Shown piece after piece: positions 1 through 7,963 of a stretch of DNA of 11,272 bases. Location of the stretch: contig FJUW01000120.1 of NCBI GenBank assembly GCA_900074885.1, positions 1 to 11,272 of the forward strand, written 5' to 3'. Position 1 is the first letter of the stretch. The number at the start of each line of letters is the position of its first letter. The notes beneath the pieces are model-generated. The model saw only the letters and a list, made by a program, of their open reading frames with translations, was not told the DNA's origin and did no database searches. The DNA is from Rhynchosporium graminicola (Eukaryota > Ascomycota > Leotiomycetes > Helotiales > Ploettnerulaceae). The position numbers and the translations under genes are program-made.

Positions 1-345
1 GTAGATATATAAGGTCGATTATTAATCTCTTCTCTCTTATAGTATTAAGTCGTACTACGTAGTTATATAAAGATTTAGAATTAGTAACTATAATTAAAAG
101 TAGTACTATGATCTTTATGATCTACTTAATAGTAGTCTTAATAGCCCCGGCTATATTAAAACCTTCTGATATAGCGTATAGTTTAGAGGCTAGTATAGAT
201 CTAGTAACTCTCTTATAGTAGACCGAAGACTAGTAAATAATATTTACCTTATTATACTTATCTATAAGTACGCAGATATAGCTAATTTAAGAGTAGAAGT
301 CTTTTAAATTAGCAAATGAACTATCGGTAAATATAACGAGTTTAA
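1..345 (-). other. RNase H domain of copia Pol, cut by window edge
   Basis: The domain removes RNA from the RNA/DNA hybrid. It begins with LKLVIFTDSSFAN near 310-345; the catalytic Asp at 323-325 is intact. SSVYYKRVTRSILASKLYAI follows, with the usual downstream Glu of the family in ISEGF. The C-terminal end and the 3' LTR lie to the left of the window. Confidence 0.85.
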
Positions 346-559
346 GAGACTTCTTATCTAATTTAATATATCAGAGACCTTTACTATAGTTAAGCTTTTA
401 CTATAAGATTCTCTTATTCAAGAGCTTAAAGTCTTTCTCTATCGGATTTATAGTTTAAGCAGTAAAAGAGACATTAAACGATACTTCCGGCTAAGAAATA
501 GTTACTAGGTATAAACCTCTAGCTCTCTAGGCGGCAAATTACTCGATTTAGGTAAGACC

Positions 560-1400
560 TTATCGTATACCTCCACGGGAGTTAGTAAGATTAACTAGTT
601 CCTTCTTAATTATTCTCAACGTCTTATCGTACGATTATTAAGACAGTCGAATAGAGCCGTTAGTTTCTAAGGTAATATAACCTCTATTAAAGTTAATTAG
701 GTATAAAGTAGTTAACTATTCTCTCTCGTTCGACTTGAATCCGGCTTTCTATAGCTCTCTCTCTTCTATATCTATAAAGGTCTTATTACTAACGAAGAAG
801 GTGTCGTTAATCTGAAGACTAAGAGCTCCTGTACTAGCTTCACCTGAAATAGATAATAAACACGTATCGAACGTCGATAGTACTATATAGAGCTTCTTAA
901 CCTTATATCTATAGTATATACCGAACTAATAGTTCGCTGATTCTAATATACTGTATATAGGCCTAACGCACCGTAAAAACTAATATAGCTAAGCCAGAAT
1001 CTCCTTTAGAGGGCGCACGAAGAAGTCACGTATTAGGTATAATATAGACTGAGTATAAGCTTATATAATATTACGGCTATATACTTTAAACTCAGGGTAT
1101 ATAACTACGTATACTAGTAGTAGTCGTTAGCTAACTCGTTGAATAGTTAGTAATATAATAAGTACTTAGTTCTTTCTAGAGTTATTATACGCTTATATAA
1201 CTAGTCTAGACTTCTCGTAGGCTTTCTATATACTTTTAAATTTTATCTAGTCGATGAATTTAGCGTTAAAGACTTTAGCTCTAGCTAGTAATTTATCTTT
1301 ATAGACTAATTTAAAGATCCCTATAGCGATTAAACCGTTAATCTCCTTACGTCTTAACGTAGCGTATTAAGGTTCTACTACTAGGAAACTAATAAATAAT
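560..1400 (-). other. Reverse transcriptase domain of copia Pol (RVT_2 type)
   Basis: The domain copies element RNA into cDNA. Recognisable pieces in order are RNII(*)AYTQS, which is the motif A region normally D-V-T-Q-A-Y-T-Q-S, then RDFFVRPLKE, VRPIYSILES, and SLQINDTFFV, which corresponds to QTDDT. Two of the catalytic carboxylates have become Asn: motif A at 1070-1072 (GAT to AAT) and the first Asp of the DD pair at 806-808 (GAC to AAC). Both fit T-G to T-A changes. The second Asp (803-805) remains. Confidence 0.88.
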
Positions 1401-1559
1401 TCATCTATATAATTTAAGTAAACTTTAACGTTATTATCTCTGAATCGAATTAGCTTTCGTCGATCTCGATAAGGTTACTTCTTTAGTACTAGTATAAGTC
1501 GATTTAACTTAGTAGTACTAAGTGATAGTACTCCTAGGAGTAAGACAGGAGGTAGTAAG

Positions 1560-2600
1560 AGTATAATTTCAGATATAATACTCTCTGGTTCATTAGAATC
1601 GATATCTTCTTCGTACTATAGTTTAATCGATATAAAGCGAAAGGTTATTAGTCCGCTATCGATTTCTATTACGTAGTTCTCTCTATCTATAGAAATAAGT
1701 AGCTAAGGTCTATCTTAGAAGCTTTTCTCTCTCTAAACTAGTACTAGAGAGTTTAATAGAAAGTCTCTTACTACTATAGAACTAGGTCTATTTCGAGTAT
1801 TCAGGGTATTATTAACTTACTGACGACTCTATAGTTTGCGAATCTCTTCTATAGCCTTATAAAGTATAGTAGCTCGTTAGGAGACTAATAGCGAAAGTGC
1901 GTCTATCTCTACTATTCTAGGATATACTCTAAATATTAGTAAAATAGGTATAATTCTACTAGATCTAGAAATATAATTAATTACGTGGAATGCTATCTAT
2001 AGTGCTATATCTTAACTAAGGTGCGGTAATTCCTTACGAATTATTATATAAGCTCTCTTCAGAGGGCTATAGTATCTCTCTACTTTACTAATAGAGTAGT
2101 GAGCCTCTATAGGTATAACTTTGACTATAGAACCCTCTGTCTTAGTACTTTATACGAATTCTTTTAATTTAAATTATATACTTACGTTTATAATAATAAA
2201 ATCCGGTAGTCTAAGGTAGGTATCTATCTATACTTACTTAAATCAGTTCTATACGTATTCTGCAGATATATTAGTAAGAAAACCTCTATTCTGAAAGGTA
2301 GTACCTTAGTCGACTATATATAAGACTTGCCGACTATCTAGTTATATGATATCGATTACTACTTCGTAATTAAAGTATATATTATTAGTATTATAGAGCT
2401 TAAACTTAAATCTACTTAGCGATCTTCCGTATAGCTAGCAGTGCTTATAGAGCTTAGTAAGCTCCTTTAGTACCCCTGAGTTATACTCGTAACTAGCCTA
2501 TTATAGTAAATCTTCTAGCTTTCTTACTAAGGGGTATCCGAATCGGTAGTAAAGTCGACGTAAATCCGTCTCTATAAGTACTCTTATATTCGACTAGAAG
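1560..2600 (-). other. GAG-pre-integrase and integrase domains of copia Pol
   Basis: The integrase inserts the cDNA. The HHCC zinc-binding part is seen as YYRFGYP near 2530-2550, where HxRFGHP is expected (His CAC/CAT became Tyr), followed by a retained H-C pair in KLYKHC near 2440. The catalytic core has V-I-D-I at about 2347-2359 (first Asp at 2351-2353), IDTYLRLPDF downstream, and IEAHYSISKVERY near 2075-2110, with the catalytic Glu at 2078-2080 intact. The second catalytic Asp falls where the sequence reads IINV, so it seems lost. The spacing fits the D, D(N), E core. A downstream stretch (PLKRAY, then PSSIVVRDFLLNSLVLV) matches the copia integrase C-terminal region. Confidence 0.88.
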
Positions 2601-2639
2601 CACTCCGTAATATACGTCTTAAGTAACTCCTTCTAGAGT

Positions 2640-3000
2640 AAGAAGAGGTGGCTGAATCTCTATATAACTAGTATATCTCCTTATAGCGTAATAAGTATAT
2701 TACGAAGATTATCTAATATAACTCTAAGCTTATCTATATCGTCTAAATAAAGTAGAAACGGGGTATTTATAGCTATAACCTTAAATTAGATCTTTCTAAT
2801 TAGAGAAGGTATAATTATTATACTAATAGAAGTAGCTTTACTAATACCGAATTTGATATTTATTCTACGGGAAGGCAAGAGTTCAGCCTTATATAGAGCC
2901 TTATAGGCTTTATATTAACCTTTGCCTACTATAGATACTTTTACTACTCTAGTATCGATTATAATTCTATGAAAAACTGACGAATTATATCGGGGGCTGC
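2640..3000 (-). other. Aspartic protease domain of copia Pol
   Basis: This domain cleaves the polyprotein. The active-site region reads F-H-R-I-I-I-D-T-R, with Asp at 2954-2956. The usual D-T-G is therefore D-T-R: GGA became AGA, consistent with a TG-to-TA change read from this strand. The usual downstream landmarks follow, including IKFGI and NTPFLLYLDDIDKL, the latter matching the conserved NTPFLLCLxDMDKLG of fungal copia proteases. The active-site Gly is lost, so the enzyme would be dead even without the stops. Confidence 0.85.
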
Positions 3001-3352
3001 TTATTATCATCTCTGCGGTTAAGTTCTCTTCCGTAGCTTCTTCGGTAGTATCTAATAAGTATTTAAAAGCCGTATTTACTAGGGTTTCTATTATTAGCTA
3101 TGCGGCTACTACTGAGATAGGTCCTATAGAAGTCATAAATAGAGCTTCTAGCTGAGCGTCGGAATCGTAGTCTGTATTACTCCCGGCTTCGTATGAGGTA
3201 AAGGTAGTAGCTATATACTTATCTTCTATACTCTTATACTCTGCGACGTATTATCTATATACCTTCTTAAAGACTCTTTCAAAGTTGCCTTTAAACTTAG
3301 AAGAGTTCTTCGCCTTAAACTTCTCCTTAGCCTTCTCTCTTTCTTCTATTAT

Positions 3353-5038
3353 ATAGTCGAAGGATATATGATCTATAGTATTATATACCTAGTACTTCTT
3401 AGCGTTACCTTCTTTATCTAGCGTATTTATCTTCTTCTCTCCTTATATTCTGAATCGCTCTTTACTATCTCCCTTCTCTCTATATACTTATCTTTTATCG
3501 GAATCGCTTCGGAATTTTCGATTAGTATAGAAGGTAGTACTAGTTATAGGGTATACGTGCTTATAGTTAATAATAGAAGTTCTAATAGAAGTAATTATCT
3601 TTTTAGTAGAAGTTATAAGTTAAGCTAGAGTAATTTAGTAAGCTTCCGAGCTTTAGTAAGTAGTAATAATCTTATTTATAACGAACTTCTTATAGCGTAA
3701 TTTAAAAAGTATACTATAACATAGCTCTCTAATCTACGTAGAGAGTATATTAAAGTATTCTGAAGTCGTCTTTCTAAGGTTCTTCTCCTTAATCGATTTA
3801 AAGGTAAGAAGGTTCTATATAGTTAGTAAAGATCTACTAAACTCCTCGCTCTTAAACTAATCTATTATATTCTTTAGTATAATATCGAATTTAATAATAA
3901 GGGAGGTTCTAAGGATACTATTCAGACTATAATAGTAGTATTAGAGAGTAGCGCCTTTTAGTATTAATAGAAACGCCTTACTATACTCCTCCGGTAGAAT
4001 CTCGGCTCTTAAGTAGGCGTCGTAGAATATTCTGACCTTATTACTAAAGCTATCTCTATCTCCCTTGAATTTTATCTCTTCTAGAAATATATAAGAGAAG
4101 CTAGCGATCTCCTTTCTATACGACTTCTCTTTCTCCTTCCGTACTATATTATAGTACTCTCCCTCTTCTCCTCTAGCTCCTTAGTAGCTATCTTCTCCTT
4201 CTCCTCCTCCTTCTCCTCCTCCTCCTCCTCCTTAGGAGCCTTCTTCTCCTTAGTAGCTTCCTCCTCCTCTAGCTCCTTCTCCTCTACTCCCCGTATTCTT
4301 CGGTATACGCTTTCTATAGTATTACTACTCTTCTTTATTCTAGTCAGAGGAGGTCTCTTTATATTACTATACTTCTTCAGTAGAATCTCGGTCTTATTAT
4401 AGAGGTTTATAGTATTCTTTATTAAAGTCGAATTCGCTAATAGGAGGTAAGCCGAGTATAGTATAGCGTCTTTAATATAGTCTATAGAACTCCTTCTTTA
4501 ATCTCTTATACTTTAACTCGTCTTATTAAGTAGCTATATCGTTTATTATCTTCTTCTCTCTCTTATCTCGCTATTACTATGCAGATATCTGCTTCTCTAG
4601 TACTAGTAGGTTTAATACTATATACTATAGCTATATAGAGAGTATCTTCTCTCTTACTATACTCTCTAGTTCCTTTAAGGTCTAACTACTACGTATAGTA
4701 TCCTATAGAGTATATAGAAGTTTATATAGCTCTTGCGCAGGTTCGTCGCCTTCTTCGATAAATATACCTTTAGTACGTAAGGTGAATATGAGGTTATTAT
4801 TTAACGATTTCTTAATAGATTTAAAAGAGTCTATTATCTAACTTTCGTATATCTTCTTAAATAAGGAGTATAAGAGTCTATCTATATAGTTAGAGCTCTT
4901 AATTTATTTAATAAGACCTTCTCCCTATTTCCGTATAGTCTCCGGGTCTAGTAAGTCCTTGCCGGAGTTCGCAGGTATATCGAAAGTACTAACCTCAGGG
5001 GTATTATTATCTCTTACTATATTAAAAGTCTGATTTAT
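3353..5038 (-). other. Gag region: novel-looking N-terminus, Gly/Glu linker, Gag core, zinc knuckle
   Basis: This would be the particle-forming and RNA-binding part. The first ~240 codons (5038 to ~4300) are a charged, helical-looking segment that I do not recognise from other copia Gags. Next, about 4145-4300 is a Gly/Glu-rich linker made of GGA and GAA codons; the plus strand there looks like a CTC/TCC microsatellite. From 4108 comes a conserved core including FKGDRDSFSNKVRIFYDAYL, typical of fungal copia Gag. The segment ends in a CX2CX4HX4C zinc knuckle at 3353-3394 in which all three Cys positions read Tyr (TAC or TAT) and the His is kept. TGC/TGT to TAC/TAT is what RIP on the opposite strand produces. 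Confidence 0.82.
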
Positions 5039-5309
5039 ATAAGTGTTTTAGTGCTATTCCGAGGTTATTTAGAATAGTAGTTATAGAGTTATTCTTAAGT
5101 ATTATATAGTAGTGGAAAGCGCTAGCGTAGCGCGTTCAAGTTTTGATTTCGAGTTTTCGGCGTAACTTAAAAGCGCGTTCTTTAAAGTCGAGTTGCGGTA
5201 GTAATCGAAGTATATAGAAGATAAGTACGTAAGTAAGTATATAGAAAGTAATAATAGTATAATATACTAGAATTCGAATCCTTTGACTGTATCGTAGGTA
5301 GAATCCAGG
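5039..5309 (-). other. Untranslated leader of the copia element
   Basis: This stretch between the probable LTR and the inferred Gag start holds no extendable frame. A short perfect inverted repeat, GCGCTA-gcg-TAGCGC, lies at 5119-5133 and stands out as GC-rich in this AT-rich setting. A tRNA primer-binding site would be expected just inside the LTR. TGGATTC on the minus strand, starting at 5307, is a candidate because it opens with TGG, but I cannot match it to a tRNA with confidence. Confidence 0.5.
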
Positions 5310-5707
5310 TAAATTATCTTAGTAATTCAAGTTAAATAGTATAGAAAAGACTATATCTTCTCTAGTACTTAAGCTATTACTATAGTAGATATCTCTACTC
5401 TTTAAGATTTACTAGCGCGCTCTTTTTAGTAGTCGGAATTCTTAGAATCTAAGAATTTAACTACTTTCAAAGAGTGAAATAATCTATACGTCTATTAATT
5501 AATATTAGTATTACTCTATCGTAGTACGTATAATCAAGTAGTCTACGTGAGCTAAAGTATAGTGATAATAGTAGTAGTATTATCTGTTATATCGTAGCTA
5601 TCTTTCCTAGGTAGTCGAGACTCCGTAAGGGAGATATATCTGGCCGGCTAAACCCCGGTGCAGATACTCGACTAACACGTGACTATGGACTAATATATGG
5701 ACTAATA
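5310..5707 (-). repeat. Probable 5' LTR of the copia element
   Basis: The outer end is set at 5707 because repeat C matches copies A and B up to 5708 and then stops. The first bases inward on the minus strand are TATTAGTCC. The inner end, near 5310, is weaker: it is placed just outside a TGG that may start the primer-binding site, and it ends in TA where CA is expected. This gives about 398 bp. The outermost part (about 5641-5705) keeps several TG and CA dinucleotides and repeats TAGTC four times, so it is less mutated than its surroundings. The partner LTR is outside the window, so the length is not confirmed. Confidence 0.55.
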
Positions 5708-6427
5708 ATAAGGTATTAATATTCTCTAGTATAAGAGATATTTAAAGTAAGGAAAGATATAATAGTTTAAGTTCAGAGGTAAAGTAGGAGGGGTCGCGTT
5801 AGGTCCCCCTAGAACCGGAGGAGTCTTTAGTTTATTAGTTAGGAGCTATTATAGTAGCTTAAAAAAGGATATATTAGAGCTATTTCAGTAGTAATATATA
5901 AAAGTTAAAGTTCCGGGGTATTTATTATACTTTCTTTAAAATCTGTCTATAATTCCTTTATACTAAGAGGGTTATCAAAGGAGTATTAGCGAAGACCTTC
6001 TCTATTATACTATTTATAATAAGCTAAATTAAACCCTAATTTATAGCTATCCGAGAGATCTCTAGTATCTTAGCTATATATAAGTAGTTATCGAATAACT
6101 AACTTAGTAGTAAGATATTATAGTAAGCTATCTCCGGCTATCTTAATATTTTTATTTAATATAATAATATAAAACTCGAGGCGGTATATAAGTAAGAATA
6201 AATAAGTAGGGAGGCTAAGAGCGATCTTATATAGTCTATTATGAAAGAAATAAAAAAATAAGGAAGGAAGAAGAAGAGAGATAGAGTATAAAGCACCTTA
6301 TATATATATACTAGTATTAGTCCGATACTATACTAAGTCGGATACTAGTTATACCGGGATACCTATGAACTTGGGCCCTAGTATCTATCCTTCTTCTCAT
6401 ATGATATTCAGGTGAGCTATCGTTATA
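5708..6427 (-). repeat. Repeat copy C (inverted relative to copies A and B), truncated by copia insertion
   Basis: Its reverse complement matches copies A (from 8538) and B (from 10000) over about 720 bp, with mostly C/T and G/A differences. The right end at 6427 is the same sharp boundary seen in the other two copies: it reads caggtgagctatcgttata on the plus strand. The left end is set by the copia LTR. The remainder of this copy should continue beyond the far end of that element, outside the window. The part of the A/B reading frame that falls here is on the minus strand and is also broken: TAG stands where B has CAG. Confidence 0.9.
6297..6415 (+). promoter_or_regulatory. TATA-like run, hairpin and pyrimidine tract inside repeat C
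   Basis: A run of alternating TA (about 6299-6310) is followed by an imperfect palindrome at 6310-6349 (ACTAGTA with TACTAGT, TCCGA with TCGGA, and a small bulge). Then come a pyrimidine-rich tctatccttcttctc tract and an ATG at 6401, with a splice-donor-like caggtgagc right after. The same block is present at 8545-8675 and 10007-10135. Because alternating TA is symmetrical it could serve either direction. The promoter role is inference from layout only. Confidence 0.3.
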
Positions 6428-6910
6428 CTAGAAGAGGAGGGATATACTTACTAATCGATTAAGAAGACTGCTAGAGAGGTAGTAGATAATACTATTAATT
6501 CAAGGGGTATTTCCAGCCTAAGAAGAGATTATACTTACTGGTACGCTACGTATAGAGCTAATAGTAATCCGACTAAGGTAGATATTAGTAATTTAGCTGA
6601 TTTCGACTATATTATTAAACAAGTTTTAAACTAGGGAGCTAAAGGTAAGGAGAAGATACTTAGACTCTAGATTTACTTTAGTATTATCTTAACTCCTTAG
6701 AGTATAGTTCGATCTCTATAGAAAGATCTAGTACTAGTAAAGCCTCTAATTATTACTATTCTAAAGCGTATATATAGAGATCTGAGAGAGGAGAAAGAGG
6801 AAGTGCTAAAGCCTAAGAAACCTCGTATAGCGATAGTATAGTTAATAGAGAAGGAGAAACTAAGCTATTAAGCTGAAAAAGGAACCTTTAAGGAGCTCTT
6901 AACCTTAATT

Positions 6911-6911
6911 N
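6911..6911. other. Ambiguous base n that shifts the reading frame
   Basis: This is the only undetermined base in the window. The coding frame is ≡2 (mod 3) before it and ≡0 after it. Dropping this position joins the two halves with no other change, so it is probably a spurious inserted base from assembly or base calling. Confidence 0.65.
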
Positions 6912-7745
6912 TAAGTACTATAGGCTTATAAAGTTAGCTCTTATAGTTTAACTACTCGCTTTTGCTAGGTAAATAATAATAAGCACTATTACCTTTCAGG
7001 AGCTGATTTGACTTACTAGGGCTATAATATTAAAGAAGGAGTTATTATAATTAATAAGCTTTCTATACTTTATAGAGAAGACTTATTAAGAGAGCTTACT
7101 AGGCGTCGAGAGGCAGAAGAAGTAAAGGAGAGAAGAGGGAGGAAGTAGAAGAAGAGAGAGTCTTATTATGATTTATCTTTATTACTAGAACGTCGAATAG
7201 GAGCCTAATACCTTCTGCAGACGCCTTATTAGCCTCTAAATAGCTTCCTATATTAGTACCCTATAATATAACCTCCTTAACCTCCTCTAGTATAGTCTCC
7301 TTATACTCCTAGCCTATAGGGCTATTTTCGACCTCTGATATACCCTTAACTTAATATACCTCCTCTAGACTATGAATATCGATTGCCTAAACCTTAATTA
7401 CCTCTAAATCGACTATAGAAGAGAGCTAGGAGTAAGTTTCTATCGATAGCAGATCTACGAGAGTCGAGCCTACTGCGTAGTAGTAGTAATTCTGAGGAGG
7501 TATTATTTACGCTGAAAACGTTTCTTTATAAGCTCTTACTATCCCCTAAAGCTTCTATAGCTTTGTAATTCGACTTCGCTATTAAGATATTTATAGAGTA
7601 AGAGTATAATATAGCTATAATATTAGAGACGACGATTAGAGAGGGAATAGAGCTTGGAATGAAAGCTGGAGTCTTAAAGGTTATAAAGATGAATTTGAAG
7701 GTATTTAAGAAGTAGTATAATTAGTAAGAAGTATAATAAACTATA

Positions 7746-7803
7746 GAAGAGGAGGAGGAGGAGGAGGAAGAGGAGGAGGAGGAGGAGGAGGAGGAGGAGG
7801 AGT
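7746..7803 (+). repeat. (GAG)n microsatellite encoding poly-Glu
   Basis: A nearly pure GAG/GAA triplet run, in frame with the upstream degenerate ORF as a Glu tract ending at TAG 7803-7805. On the opposite strand it reads as a Ser-rich open frame that is only an artefact of the repeat. It lacks CA and TG and so offers no target for RIP. Confidence 0.9.
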
Positions 7804-7808
7804 AGAGA
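7804..7808. repeat. Left target-site duplication AGAGA
   Basis: Identical to 7934-7938 on the other side of the 125-bp unit. It was made from the purine-rich tail of the GAG microsatellite. Confidence 0.8.
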
Positions 7809-7933
7809 TGTAATGGGCACGTGATAGTCGGTTGTATATGTACGGTGTTAGGCATATTCAGCATGCGCTGAATATTATGATCTTTTGGTCCAGATGGCGT
7901 AGTTGGTGTGAGCCTAACCTCAACCCCGTTACA
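7809..7933. mobile_element. 125-bp solo LTR (or short TRIM/MITE-like unit) with 5-bp target duplications
   Basis: The unit begins TGTAATGGG and ends CCCGTTACA, an inverted 9-bp terminus with one mismatch and the TG...CA ends of an LTR. It is flanked by perfect direct repeats AGAGA at 7804-7808 and 7934-7938. A 5-bp duplication with TG...CA ends fits retrotransposon integration, and the single short copy without internal sequence fits a solo LTR left by recombination. Inside are a CACGTG at 7819-7824, a 9-bp hairpin (7854-7875), and an inner pair GTTAGGC / GCCTAAC. Unlike everything around it, TG and CA are frequent, so RIP has not touched it: it is young or below the size RIP detects. It lies immediately after the stop of the upstream ORF. 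The orientation is not determined. Confidence 0.8.
7854..7875. other. Perfect 9-bp hairpin inside the solo LTR
   Basis: ATATTCAGC (7854-7862), loop ATGC, GCTGAATAT (7867-7875). The loop and flanking bases also form the GCATGC palindrome. It could be a transcript stem-loop or a dyad protein site; no function is shown by the sequence. Confidence 0.75.
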
Positions 7934-7938
7934 AGAGA
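7934..7938. repeat. Right target-site duplication AGAGA
   Basis: Identical to 7804-7808. Together they date the insertion as recent enough to have kept perfect duplications. Confidence 0.8.
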
Positions 7939-7963
7939 GCAAATTTCTAGTAATTATAGCTAT

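Larger units (their letters stand above)
1..5038 (-). pseudogene. gag-pol: copia Gag-Pol polyprotein, single frame with many RIP stops, partial
   Basis: This frame would encode the whole retrotransposon polyprotein (particle protein, protease, integrase, RT, RNase H), about 1,680 codons before it leaves the window. Every landmark checked lies in the same minus-strand frame: Gag N-terminus 4978, Gag core 4108, knuckle 3394, protease Asp 2956, integrase 2353 and 2080, RT 805, RNase H 325. So there is no net frameshift over 5 kb. Stops are mostly TAA/TAG where Gln or Trp is expected. One TGA at 371-373 is not a simple RIP product. The start is inferred at 5038, where ATA (probably ATG before RIP) precedes NQTFNIVRDNNTPEV; in-frame TAA and TAG lie just upstream. 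Identification rests on motifs typical of fungal copia elements, such as FHxIIIDT(G), NTPFLL, VERY and QxxDT. The C-terminus is outside the window. Confidence 0.93.
1..5707 (-). mobile_element. Ty1/copia LTR retrotransposon, RIP-degraded, 3' end beyond window
   Basis: The domain order on the minus strand is Gag, CCHC knuckle, protease, integrase, reverse transcriptase, RNase H. Integrase before RT defines the copia superfamily. The 5' LTR lies at the right end and the 3' part runs off the left window edge. The element appears to sit inside repeat copy C: the match of C to copies A and B stops at 5708, and the element would begin at 5707 with TATTAGTCC, which reads as an LTR start TGTTAGTCC after a TG-to-TA change. 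The 5-bp target duplication cannot be checked because the other flank is outside the window. Nearly all damage is transition-type and RIP-like. The element cannot be autonomous in this state. Confidence 0.93.
6422..7805 (+). pseudogene. Unrecognised RIP-degraded ORF, about 460 codons, C-terminal poly-Glu
   Basis: I do not recognise this protein. The frame starts near the edge of repeat C (VILEEEGYTY...) and runs with only TAA/TAG interruptions to 6910. It resumes one base out of register after the n at 6911; if that base is ignored it continues without a break to TAG at 7803-7805. Visible parts: a basic/hydrophobic N-terminal region with SSLRRDYTYW; a charged LTRRREAEEVKERRGRK segment near 7085-7150; a Pro/Tyr-rich low-complexity linker (about 7200-7400); and a helical C-terminal block (EEVLFTLKTFLYKLLL, then ETTIREGIELGMKAGVLKVI) that ends in Glu repeats. 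No enzyme motif is evident. It is convergent with the transposase fragment and may be a passenger or accessory gene of the same element. Its true start is unclear: an upstream ATG at 6401 is in frame but followed by TGA at 6413. Confidence 0.6.

Noticed and set aside
4145..4300. CTC/TCC microsatellite with a Glu-only reading frame
   Set aside because: The Glu frame (≡0) is not the Gag frame (≡1). In the Gag frame the same bases give a Gly/Glu linker, which joins both flanks without a shift.
5270..5307. tRNA T-arm-like ttcgaatcc followed by a CCA-like end
   Set aside because: No matching acceptor, D or anticodon arms nearby. It may relate to primer binding, but a tRNA gene is not supported.
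5678..5707. LTR start at 5677 (TGTTAGTCGAG on the minus strand)
   Set aside because: It has good TG form, but would leave 30 bp between the LTR and repeat C that match neither copy A nor B. A start at 5707 explains the junction without leftover sequence.
6911..6999. Intron starting at n-taagt (possible GTAAGT) and ending at tttcag
   Set aside because: Splicing 6911-6999 would join to frame ≡1, whereas the well-supported downstream frame is ≡0. The sequence between also reads as coding once the n is removed.
7911..7927. Telomere-like cctaacc/caacccc
   Set aside because: Only two imperfect units, located inside the solo LTR. No array.
7721..7942. Minus-strand open frame of 73 codons with a Ser run
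   Set aside because: The Ser run is the reverse of the GAG microsatellite, and the remaining codons lie in the solo LTR. It is open only because this stretch escaped RIP.
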